DNA of 64,000 nucleotides from Mobilitalea sibirica (GTDB lineage Bacteria > Bacillota > Clostridia > Lachnospirales > Lachnospiraceae). Positions 18,557-28,192 of the stretch are shown piece after piece. The DNA lies in the NCBI RefSeq assembly GCF_015999265.1, contig NZ_JAEAGR010000012.1:62001-126000 (forward strand). Reading direction: 5' to 3'. The notes below the pieces were generated by a model, which saw only the letters and a program-made list of their open reading frames with translations, did not search any database and was not told the origin of the DNA. How positions within the stretch are numbered: position 1 is the stretch's first letter; each line of letters starts with the position of its first letter. A program made the position numbers and the translations under genes.

Positions 18557-18766
18557 GTCATTACTGTTCACTCTCACATAATAATTGGGCACAATGATTT
18601 CGATAAATGATTCCGAAAAGGTGTATTTGCATTCGTCAGTACTTAGGTTCTGTATTTTAGAACCTTATGTACTGCTACGTAATACAACTAAGCGAGATCG
18701 GCTCCGTGTCGGAATCCATTGTCGAAATAATATCCTCTACTTTGACTGGGGAGTGAGCAGTAACTA
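18557..18766. repeat. Imperfect palindromic element ending at a kinase stop codon
   Basis: Left arm ATTACTGTTCACTC (from 18560) matches the reverse complement of the right end AGTTACTGCTCACTC, and ATGATTCCGAAAAGG matches ATGGATTCCGACACGG further in. The apex has GTACTTAGGTTCTG and AGAACCTTATGTAC paired, followed by CTGCTACGTAATACAACT. The right arm runs into the TAG stop of the histidine kinase (18766-18764). The apex shares a module with the element at 23082. Confidence 0.65.
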
Positions 18767-20242
18767 GAAGTCCATCTCATAAGCTGAGAAGATAAAACTA
18801 AATTCAGTACCTTCACCCGGAGCAGAACTTACCTCAATATTGCTTCCATGCTTTTGAGCAATCTGTTTTGCAATCGCAAGTCCCAAACCGGAACCGCCGG
18901 CATTTTGCCGAAGGTTTGATTTATAAAACTTTTCAAATATATTACTTATCTCTGACTCATCAATTCCGATTCCTTCATCACGAATTGATACTTTTATTTT
19001 GTCCGTCTTTGATAAATTTATGTGTACTGTTTTATTTTCATCAGAAAATTTTATCGCATTATCAAGGATTACCATAAACATCTGTCTGAGACGATCATAA
19101 TCTCCCAGTATCATATAAGCAGGACTTTCTTTAGTCACCTTAATATTTATTTTTTTCTTTTCTGCAATCGTTCCGGCGCTGCGGATGATATCATCAAAAA
19201 CCTGTACCAGATTTACCGGTTCCTTCTCAATGGCAAAATCCGGATTTTGCATCTTGGATAACAGTAAAAGATCTCCTACCAGACGCTCCATCGTCTTACA
19301 TTCGGATAGCATCCTGTCATAATACTGTACAAGTTTATCTTCTTCTTTTACCACTCCGTCTACCAGGGTCTCAGTATAGGCCCTCATAACTGTGATCGGC
19401 GTTCTCAGCTCATGGGACACATTAGCAAAGAAATCCAGCCTCATTTGATCCAAATTCTTTCGTTGAATATCATTTTCCAATAATTTCTCAGATAAGATAT
19501 CAACTGTTTTTGCCAGGTCACCTATTTCATCATTTCGTTTAATCCCTGTCTTACTGTTATAGTCCCCCGAGGCCAATTCTAGGGCTGTTACTCTCATTCT
19601 TGAGATTGGCAAGGACAACTCGGTAGCGAATACGATGACGATTACAAAGGATATCGCTAAGGCAACAACACTACTGAACACAATCAATGTCATACTGTCA
19701 GCTACTACCTTCTTCTGCCCCTCCACCATCAATTTCAGTAAGACCGCACCTACGATTTCCAGGTTCTCTCCATAAACCGGACGGGCAACCGTAATCATAG
19801 GCACACCATATATTTCATCATCACCGATTTTTGAAAGTTTACTAAGATCATTACTTTTACTAAAAGCCCTATTGATGATGTCTACATAACCCGTATCAAT
19901 CATTTCCTTATAGGTATTGGTTATCATACTCTCATCCATCGGTTTTGAAGCCGTCGGATTGGGTATTGTCCAGATATCCAAGTCCGTCATTTCATATAAA
20001 ATATTCGTATCCTCTAAAAAATCGTCGTATTGTCTGGTGATAATGTATTCCGTTGCTTTGGCAGAAAATCGTTCTGCCTGTTCCTCTAACTGCTCCTTAT
20101 GATTTCTCATAGTAGTATCTTCATACAGCTTCATGAAAATCAAACCGATTAAAACTGCCGTCACTAATAACATCACTGCATAATTCAAATACAGTTTAAA
20201 AAACAGACGGTTATAAATACGTACTTTATTTTCTTTTGCCAT
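18764..20242 (-). CDS. Sensor histidine kinase (HAMP, HisKA, HATPase)
   Basis: 492 residues. Two transmembrane helices (about 20-40 and 185-208) bracket an extracytoplasmic sensor domain of roughly 140 residues. A HAMP linker, the phospho-acceptor box FFANVSHELRTPITV (His277) and the ATP-binding boxes (N in DNAIKFS, G1 DEGIGI, G2 GGSGLGLAIAKQ) follow. It phosphorylates the response regulator encoded just upstream on the same strand. ATG at 20242 follows GAGGT; an in-frame ATG ten codons upstream lacks an SD. The pair is separated by 289 bases containing a palindrome, unusual for such an operon. The signal is unknown. Confidence 0.93.
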   Translation of the reverse strand: MAKENKVRIYNRLFFKLYLNYAVMLLVTAVLIGLIFMKLYEDTTMRNHKEQLEEQAERFSAKATEYIITRQYDDFLEDTNILYEMTDLDIWTIPNPTASKPMDESMITNTYKEMIDTGYVDIINRAFSKSNDLSKLSKIGDDEIYGVPMITVARPVYGENLEIVGAVLLKLMVEGQKKVVADSMTLIVFSSVVALAISFVIVIVFATELSLPISRMRVTALELASGDYNSKTGIKRNDEIGDLAKTVDILSEKLLENDIQRKNLDQMRLDFFANVSHELRTPITVMRAYTETLVDGVVKEEDKLVQYYDRMLSECKTMERLVGDLLLLSKMQNPDFAIEKEPVNLVQVFDDIIRSAGTIAEKKKINIKVTKESPAYMILGDYDRLRQMFMVILDNAIKFSDENKTVHINLSKTDKIKVSIRDEGIGIDESEISNIFEKFYKSNLRQNAGGSGLGLAIAKQIAQKHGSNIEVSSAPGEGTEFSFIFSAYEMDF

Positions 20243-20311
20243 AGCTACCTCTATTCTGCCTGAAACAAGCAAGATAAATTAAGCGGGGAAAATCATTTCC
20301 ATATAAAATTA

Positions 20312-20444
20312 CATGGAAGTACCATTCTGCCATTAAGGGTCCTGCTTATGTCATACCAATCATTTATTTGCATTTTACGCATTGATGCAATGATAAGGTA
20401 CACACTTACTCAGCTTATTACCAGGCAGGGATAATACTTCCATG
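20312..20444. repeat. Palindromic element between response regulator and kinase genes
   Basis: CATGGAAGTACCATTCTGCC at the left matches, inverted, GGCAGGGATAATACTTCCATG at the right with few mismatches. An inner pair ATCATT...TGCAT / ATGCA..ATGAT lies at the apex. It sits inside what should be a two-gene transcript, so it may lower expression of the kinase relative to the regulator. Confidence 0.65.
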
Positions 20445-20531
20445 ACTATGGATTTCATCAAAATTCCCTGATTAAATAGTTATAAAAATTATAAATTATT
20501 GATGCCTACCGTTAGGTAAAGCGTTACTCTA

Positions 20532-21227
20532 CTACTTTTCTACAACCTCAAACTTATAGCCAACACCCCAGATTGTCTTAATCGTCCAGGACGGATGCTC
20601 TTCAACATCCAACTTCGCTCTGAGTCGTTTTATGTGCGAATCAACGGTTCTACTGTCTCCGAAATAATCAAATCCCCATAGACTGTCTAGTAAATTGTCC
20701 CTTGTAAATACTTTATTTGGATTACTGGCCAGTGTCCACATTGTTTCGATTTCCTTTTTTGTCAGAGATATCTTAGTACCTCCGATATGTAAAGTATATT
20801 CATCCAGATTAATATCCAAATTACCGACACTTATTACATTCTCTGAGGAAGCTTCTTTGGATGCTTTTGTCATTCGTCTCATGACTGCCCGTACTCTTGC
20901 CATTACTTCTCTGGGGCTGAAGGGTTTGACAATATAATCATCTGCACCGATATCAAGTCCCATGATCTTGTCAAAATCTTCTCCACGGGCTGTTATTAAA
21001 ATAACCGGTACGTTCGATTTACTTCTGATTTTTCTGCAAACCTCATACCCATCTTCTTTCGGCATCATCACATCCAACAATACAACTTCAGGATTATACT
21101 GGGTAAACATCTTTATCGCTTCTTCCCCATCACTGGCAATCACAGGTTCAAAGCCTTCCATCCTTGAGTAGGTAGATAATATGTCCGTAATATCCTGATT
21201 GTCATCAGCAATTAATATATGCTGCAT
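20532..21227 (-). CDS. OmpR/PhoB-family response regulator
   Basis: 231 residues. The receiver domain has the acidic pair DD (8-9), phospho-acceptor Asp52 in LLDVMMP, the conserved Thr (ITARGE) and Lys (VKPFSP). The C-terminal winged helix has SLTKKEIETMWTLA and the recognition region DSRTVDSHIKRLRAKL. It pairs with the adjacent kinase. The ATG at 21227 has SD GGAGGA at good distance. A TTG two codons upstream is not needed. Targets are unknown; the divergent gene at 21577 is a candidate. Confidence 0.95.
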   Translation of the reverse strand: MQHILIADDNQDITDILSTYSRMEGFEPVIASDGEEAIKMFTQYNPEVVLLDVMMPKEDGYEVCRKIRSKSNVPVILITARGEDFDKIMGLDIGADDYIVKPFSPREVMARVRAVMRRMTKASKEASSENVISVGNLDINLDEYTLHIGGTKISLTKKEIETMWTLASNPNKVFTRDNLLDSLWGFDYFGDSRTVDSHIKRLRAKLDVEEHPSWTIKTIWGVGYKFEVVEK

Positions 21228-21576
21228 AATCAAAATCCTCCTTCAAAGTTCTTTTCCCATCTTCTTCCTATGTGACTTGCATGTCTATAATGCCTGTTTA
21301 AACATGATTTTAGATGAATTGGTACCCCAATTCATTAATTAATAATAATTTAATATTTATAGTATATATTATATAGATAAGATAACTGTAAAACAAGTAG
21401 AAAAATTTAATAATTATTAGAAAAACCCAGAAAAGGAATACTTATAATAAGAAAAAGTATGGATATTTATATATTTTTTTACAATATGACACTTTTCTGA
21501 CAAAAACCAATGCTATAGTTTTATTATGATAAATAGGATGTGACATAAGTAGTTTCCAAATCTCGGAGGAAGTGCC
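21228..21576. other. 349 bp divergent control region
   Basis: Very AT-rich and shared by the response regulator and the Ig-like protein gene. Elements such as CTGACA and TATAGT/TATTAT occur but no pair has convincing spacing. No hairpin or ORF was recognised. Confidence 0.4.
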
Positions 21577-22497
21577 ATGAAAAAGATATTTTCAATCAAG
21601 GGCTTAATATTCCTTGGCTTACTTCTTTTCTTTACCGCCTTCATACCATTAACCCAATTCGGTGTTAATAAAGCATATGCATCCAGTATTGAAAAGGAGA
21701 AAAAAGAGGATTACAGACTGAACCTAAAGAGCATCCCCCTAGTAAAGGGAAAATCATTTACATTAAGAGTTTATAATGTAAGTGAAAATGCTAAGGTTAG
21801 CTTCAAGTCCGCTAATACGGAAATTGCTTCTGTCAATAATGATGGTACTATTGTTGCCAACAATGTAGGTTTTACTACGATCACTGCAACGATTGAAGAT
21901 GGTGAAAATCAAACACCTTTAACCTGTGATGTTACAGTAGGCCCTCCGGCCTTCAGTGTTAAAATGACCCGGTCAAGAATTATATTAGGCTTAGACAATT
22001 CCGACCAGTTAAGAGTAATTTTAAAACCCAGTAACACCACAGAGGTTGCAAGATTTTCCAGTTATAATTCTTCAATTGCATCTGTCAGTACAGGCGGACG
22101 CGTTATAGCAAAAAATATCGGCTTAACTTATTTATTTGCTGAAATTGATGCAACCAACTTAGACGGTAGCCGTAAATTTGCGGCATGTACGGTAATTGTA
22201 ACCCGTCCTGAAGATGCTCCGCTATTAGAGAATTATTTTTCAGATCATCCTGAGATGTCTCTGATTTCTGAAGCGGATTTATTAAGTGCATTGAATGAAT
22301 TCTTTAACAAAGCTTCAGAAGTGGCCCCTACGGTTACTCCAACCGCTGAAGCAACCTCCAAATCTTTGGTGGAAGCTCTTGATCAATTCTTAAATGAAAA
22401 GTTTGACCTGGCGGCGAAACGTAAAGCTTGGGATGAGGCGATTGCAAAAGCAATGGCAAATCAGGCAGAAGTAATTATAGACAGTACAGCGAAATAA
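21577..22497 (+). CDS. Secreted protein with two bacterial Ig-like (Big_2) domains
   Basis: 306 residues. It starts with a signal peptide (MKKIFSIKG, a hydrophobic stretch to about residue 30, cleavage probably after AYA-SS). Two Big_2-type repeats follow, at about 45-125 and 130-210, each showing the S..SI/AS V...G.I.A..G.T.I.A pattern (NTEIASVNNDGTIVANNVG; NSSIASVSTGGRVIAKNIG). The C-terminal third is charged and helical and holds Thr/Pro-rich text and DQFLNEKFDLAAKRKAWD. No sorting signal or enzyme domain is seen. SD GGAGG is present. It probably acts at the cell surface in adhesion or wall binding. Confidence 0.85.
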   Translation: MKKIFSIKGLIFLGLLLFFTAFIPLTQFGVNKAYASSIEKEKKEDYRLNLKSIPLVKGKSFTLRVYNVSENAKVSFKSANTEIASVNNDGTIVANNVGFTTITATIEDGENQTPLTCDVTVGPPAFSVKMTRSRIILGLDNSDQLRVILKPSNTTEVARFSSYNSSIASVSTGGRVIAKNIGLTYLFAEIDATNLDGSRKFAACTVIVTRPEDAPLLENYFSDHPEMSLISEADLLSALNEFFNKASEVAPTVTPTAEATSKSLVEALDQFLNEKFDLAAKRKAWDEAIAKAMANQAEVIIDSTAK

Positions 22498-22518
22498 TAT
22501 GACACAAATATATTATAA

Positions 22519-22552
22519 AGGGGTGTTCAGCAGAACATCCCTTTTTATTTTT
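22519..22552 (+). terminator. Terminator of the Ig-like protein gene
   Basis: GGGGTGTTC-AGCA-GAACATCCC followed by TTTTTATTTTT, a strong intrinsic terminator 20 bases after the stop. Confidence 0.92.
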
Positions 22553-22614
22553 ACTTTAAAATATTAGAAAATGTTATATAATAATATCATACAATAAAAA
22601 GGAAGGTGATTTCA

Positions 22615-22986
22615 ATGAACTTTAAATTTGCACATAATAACTTTAATGTATTAGATTTAGATAAGTCTCTGGAATTTTACGATAAGGCTTTAGGACTAAA
22701 AGAAGTTAAGAGACATTCTCCGGAAACAGGTGAATTTGTATTAGTTTTTCTTGGAGACGGTTCTACACCTCATCAGCTGGAATTAACCTGGCTTAGAGAC
22801 TGGGACCGCCCATATAACCTAGGTGACAATGAGTTCCATCTGGCATTTGTAGTTGACGATTACGAAGCAGCTTACAAAAAACATAAGGAGATGGATTGTA
22901 TCTGTTACGAAAATCCCGGTATGGGCATTTATTTCATCAGCGATCCCGATGGGTATTGGCTGGAGATCATTCCGAACCGGAAGTAA
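22615..22986 (+). CDS. VOC-family glyoxalase I-like enzyme
   Basis: 123 residues, a single-module vicinal oxygen chelate protein. The four metal ligands of glyoxalase I are at their expected places: His7, Glu56 (HQLELTW), His75 (EFHLAFVV) and Glu117 (GYWLEIIP). The N-terminal KSLEFYDKALGL is typical. It may detoxify methylglyoxal through hemithioacetal isomerisation, although clostridia commonly lack glutathione, so the thiol cofactor is uncertain. The ATG at 22615 is preceded by GGAAGGTG; the GTG nine bases earlier lies in that SD. Confidence 0.88.
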   Translation: MNFKFAHNNFNVLDLDKSLEFYDKALGLKEVKRHSPETGEFVLVFLGDGSTPHQLELTWLRDWDRPYNLGDNEFHLAFVVDDYEAAYKKHKEMDCICYENPGMGIYFISDPDGYWLEIIPNRK

Positions 22987-23011
22987 TCCAGATAACACCA
23001 GTGACAACCAT

Positions 23012-23047
23012 AAATTCCATTCTTCTTGAAGTCTGGAATTTATTTTA
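23012..23047 (+). terminator. Terminator of the VOC gene
   Basis: AAATTCCA and TGGAATTT form an 8 bp stem with a 14-base loop, followed by ATTTTACC. Moderate quality. Confidence 0.6.
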
Positions 23048-23071
23048 CCGTAAAAGTCGGATGATATCTTA

Positions 23072-23303
23072 AAAAACTACGGTGTTTATCACATCAAGTA
23101 CTTAAAACAAAGGGTGTGATTATTAATCTATAAAAAACCGTTTTCCGCCATCGCAACTTAGGTTGTGATAGTTGTATTTTTCTGCAGCAACCCTATGTAC
23201 CGCTATGTGCTGCAACCGAGTGAAAACGTGTCTTTCGTTGGATAATAATTACACCCTATTTTTAAGATATAACATGTGATAAACAACAGTAACGTAAAAA
23301 GGT
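23072..23303. repeat. Palindromic element, GTTTATCAC type, with inserted apex
   Basis: Left arm GTGTTTATCACATCAAG and AGGGTGTGATTATT pair with right-arm AATAATTACACCCT and ATGTGATAAAC. The right flank continues AACAGTAACGTAAAAAGG, repeated almost exactly at 51725-51742. The central 110 bases contain AACTTAGGTTGTG and CAACCCTATGTACCGC, close to the apex of the element at 18557. It lies between the convergent VOC and carB genes. Confidence 0.7.
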
Positions 23304-23323
23304 TGGCGCAGAATATAGGTGAA

Positions 23324-23490
23324 TCAAGAGAAAGAGGAACATTGGTGTCCCCTTAATACACTATTTGGCGAACAAAACCCTCGATTTGTTTTTCCTGATA
23401 CGAACATTTATGTACGAATCAGGAAAATAAATCGAGGGTTTTGTACTCCAACGAGTGTGTGTGGGGACTCAATGTTCCTCTTTCTCTTGA
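23324..23490. repeat. Palindromic element with perfect 20-base terminal repeats
   Basis: Ends are TCAAGAGAAAGAGGAACATT and its exact reverse complement. An inner stem ACAAAACCCTCGATTT / AAATCGAGGGTTTTGT surrounds an apex CGAACATTTATGTACG. Between the stems are the asymmetric phrases CCTTAATACACTATTTGG and TACTCCAACGAGTGTGTG, both found again (inverted) in the element at 42831. It lies 40 bases beyond the carB stop and would also terminate carB. Confidence 0.8.
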
Positions 23491-23529
23491 TGGAATATTT
23501 TGCAACAGCCTCCACTACATCTATCATGA

Positions 23530-26500
23530 TTACCCAATCTTCGCAACATCCACCAATGTCAAGTTTTTCAGATCTTCATTCTCCATACTGGTAAGCAATG
23601 CATTGGCCGTATCCAGGGAGGTAAAACAGGTGACTCCTGTTTCTATTGAAATTCTTCTAATCAAAAATCCATCCCGTGCTTTATCTCTTCCTTGCGTTGG
23701 CGTATTTATCACCAGATCAATCTGATGTTCCAGTATTAGATCTAGAATATTGGGACTACCCTGCTCAATTTTACGTATTTCTACTGCAGTGATCCCATGT
23801 TTATTTAACATTGCGGCAGTTCCCTCGGTTGCATAGATCTCATAACCCAGTGCTTTTAACCTTTTTCCGATTTCTAAAGCCTCTTCCTTATCCGAATCCT
23901 TCACTGTCATTATCATCTTCCTATGCTTCGGAAGATTAACACCGGCTCCTAAAAATGCTTTATACAATGCTTCATGGAATTTCTTTGCTATTCCTAAGCA
24001 TTCTCCGGTTGACTTCATCTCCGGTCCAAGACTTATCTCAGCACCTCTTAATTTCTCAAAGGAGAATACGGGCATTTTAATGGCAATGTACTCTGATTCG
24101 GGCCATAACCCGGGAGTATATCCTAAGGATTTTATTTTATCTCCCAGAATAACCTTTGTTGCTATATCAACGATGGGAATACCGGTCACCTTACTAATAT
24201 AGGGCACGGTACGGCTTGATCTGGGATTCACCTCTATTACATAAACTTGTTCCTGATATACGATAAACTGAATATTGATTAAACCGATTACATGAAGAGA
24301 ATTGGCTAGCTTCTTCGTATAATCTACAATCTCTTTTTTTGCCTTCTCACTGATATTTTGAGAAGGGTAAACAGAGATACTGTCGCCGGAATGGATACCG
24401 GCTCTTTCAATATGCTCCATAATGCCGGGGATGAGGATATCCTCTCCGTCACAGACGGCATCCACCTCCACTTCCTTACCCATCAGATACTTATCTACCA
24501 GGATTGGGTGTTCCTGAACCGTTTGATTTATGATACTCATAAATTCTGTAATATCATCATCGGATATGGCAATCTGCATACCCTGACCTCCAAGAACATA
24601 AGAAGGTCTTACCAGTACCGGATATCCCAGTTCATTGGCTGCCATTAAAGCTTCTTCGGTTGTATACACCGTCTTTCCTGCGGGTCGGGGTATCTGACAT
24701 TTTTCCAGTATCTTATCAAAAAGTTCCCGATCCTCCGCGGCATCTACATCTTCTGCCGAGGTACCCAGAATAGGGACCCCCATTTTAAGCAAGGCCTGCG
24801 TCAGCTTGATGGCTGTCTGGCCGCCGAACTGTACCACAGCTCCATCCGGTTTTTCCATATCCACAATATTTTCTACATCTTCCGGAGTTAGGGGTTCAAA
24901 GTATAGCTTATCGGCCACATCAAAATCTGTACTTACGGTCTCCGGATTATTATTAACAATAATCGTCTCACATCCGCTTTTTGATAATGCCCATACACTG
25001 TGTACAGAACAATAGTCAAATTCAATGCCTTGCCCAATTCGTATAGGACCAGAACCAAGTACCATAATCTTCTTTTTACCTTCGGTCTTTTCTACCTCAT
25101 TAAAACTGCCAAAGCAAGAATAGTAATACGGTGTTTCCGCATCAAACTCTGCTGCACAGGTATCCACCATCTTATAAGCTGCTATTATGTTATTCTCTTT
25201 TCTTATGCTCTTAATCCGGTCCGAAGGTATCTTCGTTAACTCTGCAATCACACGATCAGGAAATCCTAATTGTTTTGCTTTTCGCAAGAGTTCAATAAAG
25301 TCTACGAGGATATCTTTCCCATCTTTCTCCATCCTGCCGACCTTAAGCAGTTCCTTTTCTGTCTCCACTAAGATAGCAATTTTATCAACGAACCACAAAT
25401 CAATCTTTGTAACTTGATGGATTTCTTCATAGGACATACCTCTACGGATTGCTTCTGCTATAACAAATAGTCTTCTGTCATCTACCTGATACAATGCGCC
25501 TCGAATTTCTTCCTCAGTCATTCGATCATAGTCACCATACTTTAGGCTGTAGATATTCTGTTCAAGGGAACGTATTGCTTTCATCAGCGCCGCTTCAAAA
25601 TTCGTACTGATAGCCATAACTTCACCCGTTGCTTTCATCTGGGTCGAGAGCGCTCTCTTAGCCGTAATGAATTTATCAAAGGGCCACTTTGGTATTTTTA
25701 CTACGACATAATCCAGGGTAGGCTCAAAGCTGGCATAAGTTTTCTTCGTAACTGCATTTTGGATTTCATCCAAATGATACCCGAGTGCTATTTTCGCTGC
25801 AACCTTGGCAATCGGATATCCGGTAGCCTTTGATGCCAATGCTGATGAACGACTAACCCTCGGATTTACCTCAATAACACAGTATTCGAAGGTATCCGGA
25901 TGAAGGGCATATTGTACGTTACAGCCCCCCGTAATATTTAATTCAGTTATGATATTAATAGAAGCACTTCGAAGCATCTGGTACTCTTTATCTCCCAGGG
26001 TCTGGGAGGGTGCAACTACAATGCTGTCTCCGGTATGAACTCCCACAGGGTCTATGTTTTCCATGTTACAAACAGTAATACAGTTTCCTTTACTGTCGCG
26101 CATAACTTCGTATTCTATTTCTTTCCATCCTGCAATAGAGCGTTCAATCAGGCATTGACCTACACGGCTAAGGCGAAGTCCGTTCGAACATATATCAACC
26201 AGTTCTTCCCTGTTATCCGCGATACCGCCGCCACTGCCACCCAAGGTATAAGCCGGTCGAACCACAACCGGATATCCAATACTTTCAGCAAAATTTATTG
26301 CATCTTTCACTGTGGTAACTACTTCACTGGGTGCACAGGGTTCTCCAATACGCTCCATCGTTTTCTTAAATTCCAGACGGTCCTCTGCTTTTTTGATTGT
26401 TTCGGAAGTGGTTCCGATTAATTTGACATTATGATCTCTTAAAAATCCGGATTCCTCCAGTTCCATTGCTATATTTAGTGCTGCCTGCCCACCCAGCGTA

Positions 26501-26763
26501 GGGAGTACACTGTCAGGCTTTTCTTTTATAATAATTTGCTTTACAAAATCCGGTGTCAAAGGCTCTATATAAACAATATCCGCGATATCTTTATCAGTCA
26601 TTATGGTAGCGGGATTTGAATTTACCAAAACCACACATACACCCTCTTCTTTCAAAGAACGACAAGCCTGGGTTCCTGCATAATCAAACTCTGCTGCCTG
26701 CCCTATGATGATCGGCCCGGATCCAATTACTAATACTTTTTTTATGCTTTCCAATTTAGGCAT
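23530..26763 (-). CDS. carB: Carbamoyl-phosphate synthase large subunit
   Basis: 1077 residues. It makes carbamoyl phosphate from bicarbonate, ATP and ammonia for pyrimidine and arginine synthesis. Two homologous ATP-grasp halves are visible: [21 protein letters not shown] at the start of the first and [17 protein letters not shown] at the start of the second. The glycine-rich ATP loops are [12 protein letters not shown] and [12 protein letters not shown]-terminal MGS-like allosteric domain (about 940-1077, [11 protein letters not shown]...[13 protein letters not shown]) follows. The ATG overlaps the carA stop by one base (TAATG) and its SD GGAGGTG lies in the end of carA, so the two are translationally coupled. 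Confidence 0.98.
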   Translation of the reverse strand: MPKLESIKKVLVIGSGPIIIGQAAEFDYAGTQACRSLKEEGVCVVLVNSNPATIMTDKDIADIVYIEPLTPDFVKQIIIKEKPDSVLPTLGGQAALNIAMELEESGFLRDHNVKLIGTTSETIKKAEDRLEFKKTMERIGEPCAPSEVVTTVKDAINFAESIGYPVVVRPAYTLGGSGGGIADNREELVDICSNGLRLSRVGQCLIERSIAGWKEIEYEVMRDSKGNCITVCNMENIDPVGVHTGDSIVVAPSQTLGDKEYQMLRSASINIITELNITGGCNVQYALHPDTFEYCVIEVNPRVSRSSALASKATGYPIAKVAAKIALGYHLDEIQNAVTKKTYASFEPTLDYVVVKIPKWPFDKFITAKRALSTQMKATGEVMAISTNFEAALMKAIRSLEQNIYSLKYGDYDRMTEEEIRGALYQVDDRRLFVIAEAIRRGMSYEEIHQVTKIDLWFVDKIAILVETEKELLKVGRMEKDGKDILVDFIELLRKAKQLGFPDRVIAELTKIPSDRIKSIRKENNIIAAYKMVDTCAAEFDAETPYYYSCFGSFNEVEKTEGKKKIMVLGSGPIRIGQGIEFDYCSVHSVWALSKSGCETIIVNNNPETVSTDFDVADKLYFEPLTPEDVENIVDMEKPDGAVVQFGGQTAIKLTQALLKMGVPILGTSAEDVDAAEDRELFDKILEKCQIPRPAGKTVYTTEEALMAANELGYPVLVRPSYVLGGQGMQIAISDDDITEFMSIINQTVQEHPILVDKYLMGKEVEVDAVCDGEDILIPGIMEHIERAGIHSGDSISVYPSQNISEKAKKEIVDYTKKLANSLHVIGLINIQFIVYQEQVYVIEVNPRSSRTVPYISKVTGIPIVDIATKVILGDKIKSLGYTPGLWPESEYIAIKMPVFSFEKLRGAEISLGPEMKSTGECLGIAKKFHEALYKAFLGAGVNLPKHRKMIMTVKDSDKEEALEIGKRLKALGYEIYATEGTAAMLNKHGITAVEIRKIEQGSPNILDLILEHQIDLVINTPTQGRDKARDGFLIRRISIETGVTCFTSLDTANALLTSMENEDLKNLTLVDVAKIG

Positions 26764-27851
26764 TATCCTTGCACCTCCATCATATTGATAAATTCATCAA
26801 ATAAAAACTCACTGTCCATGGGACCTGCACAAGCTTCCGGATGAAACTGTACAGAGAATACTTTTTTATCCAAATAACGTAGTCCCTCAACGGTTTTGTC
26901 ATTTACATTGATAAAACTCACCTTAGCCCTTTCCTTTGGTATACTATCTTCTTTCACCATATATCCATGGTTTTGCGTTGAGATATACACTCTACCGGAT
27001 TTTAAGTCCTTTACCGGATGATTGGCTCCGCGGTGACCATATTTCATTTTCTCAGTATCACCACCATTGGCAAGAGCCAGTAGCTGATGCCCGAGACAGA
27101 TAGCAAATATGGGAACATCACTATCATATAGTTTTTTCACCTCAGCTATGACCTCTTTGCATTCCTTTGGATCTCCCGGTCCGTTGGATAGCATGATGCC
27201 ATCCGGTTTATCCATCAATACCTCTTCACTTGCGGTGAATGCCGGATATATGGTAACCTCACAACCTCTTTTTGCCAGGGATCTGGCTATGTTTAATTTC
27301 ATGCCGTAGTCCATTAAAGCTACTTTATATACCTTCTGGCTTTCTTTCGCTGCAGGTATCACAATTTTTTGCTTTCCTGTTGTCTTTTTTATAACTTCGG
27401 CTACCTTATACTGATGGATTTTTGACAGAACTTCTTCCTTATTAAAATTCTCATTTGTAGTAAGCATACCGTTCATAGTTCCTTTGCTTCTTAACAGCTT
27501 AACCAATGCTCTGGTATCAATGCCTGCAATGCCGGGAATATTATTCCTTTCCAAAAAACTCTGAATACTTTCTTCGTTACGAAAATTACTGGGCATTCTT
27601 GAAAGCTCCCTGACTATAAAAGCATCCACCCAGGGTTTCTTAGATTCCATGTCATCCTTACAGATACCATAGTTACCAATTAAGGGATAAGTCATAACTA
27701 CACTCTGTCCCGCATAGGATGGATCCGTCAGTACCTCCAAATACCCTGTCATTCCGGTATTAAATACGATCTCACTGATGATTTCTTTCTGTGAGCCTAT
27801 ATGCTCACCCGTAAAAATATTGCCATCCTCCAGAATTAAGAATGCTTTCAT
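26763..27851 (-). CDS. carA: Carbamoyl-phosphate synthase small subunit
   Basis: 362 residues. The glutaminase subunit supplies ammonia to CarB. The N-terminal CPSase small domain ([28 protein letters not shown]) is followed by a class I amidotransferase domain with Cys252 ([11 protein letters not shown]), His337 and Glu339 (VQFHPEA). SD AGGTGA is six bases before the ATG. It is preceded by a structured leader of about 185 bases. The window does not hold other pyrimidine or arginine genes, so the pathway served is not resolved. Confidence 0.98.
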   Translation of the reverse strand: MKAFLILEDGNIFTGEHIGSQKEIISEIVFNTGMTGYLEVLTDPSYAGQSVVMTYPLIGNYGICKDDMESKKPWVDAFIVRELSRMPSNFRNEESIQSFLERNNIPGIAGIDTRALVKLLRSKGTMNGMLTTNENFNKEEVLSKIHQYKVAEVIKKTTGKQKIVIPAAKESQKVYKVALMDYGMKLNIARSLAKRGCEVTIYPAFTASEEVLMDKPDGIMLSNGPGDPKECKEVIAEVKKLYDSDVPIFAICLGHQLLALANGGDTEKMKYGHRGANHPVKDLKSGRVYISTQNHGYMVKEDSIPKERAKVSFINVNDKTVEGLRYLDKKVFSVQFHPEACAGPMDSEFLFDEFINMMEVQG

Positions 27852-27894
27852 TGTTTCACCTATTCCTTTCTGTATAATTATATAGATTTACATA

Positions 27895-28037
27895 AGAAAA
27901 GAGTATATGCCCCTAAACAGGGGATATACTCCGTTGTATATCGACTGATACATAATAAAATGAATTGGTCCTTCAATTCATTCTGCTGTATATTTTATTG
28001 ATAGCCAATGCATATTTATGCATATTTTTGATTAATT
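27895..28037 (-). promoter_or_regulatory. Structured leader of carAB, possible attenuator
   Basis: Reading toward carA, a hairpin ATGAATTG-N6-CAATTCAT (27981-27960) followed by a T-rich tract is succeeded by GATATAC, then by GAGTATATCCCCTG-TTTA-GGGGCATATACTC and TTTTCTTAT (27931-27895). GATATAC can pair with the 5' arm of the last stem (GTATATC), giving mutually exclusive structures of the attenuator/antiterminator kind. I do not see a PyrR consensus or a T-box or riboswitch core, so the effector is unknown. Confidence 0.55.
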
Positions 28038-28043
28038 TTTAAA

Positions 28044-28072
28044 ATCTTAACATATTCAAACCATAATTACAA
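28044..28072 (-). promoter_or_regulatory. Candidate promoter of carAB
   Basis: TTGTAA (28072-28067), a 17-base spacer and TAAGAT (28049-28044). It would give a leader of about 185 bases covering both hairpins upstream of carA. Confidence 0.5.
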
Positions 28073-28192
28073 GTGGTTTTTATAAATTTTTATAACTTTC
28101 TTTATTAATTTAATGAGCTTACATAATTAATCACAATTTTTATCACATAACATAAGTTAGTATTAAAATGAGAGGATTGAGGTTCATTCTTT

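Noticed and set aside
23319-23594. 91-residue plus-strand ORF
   Set aside because: It runs through the palindromic element at 23324 and into the end of carB on the other strand; no SD and no protein-like features.
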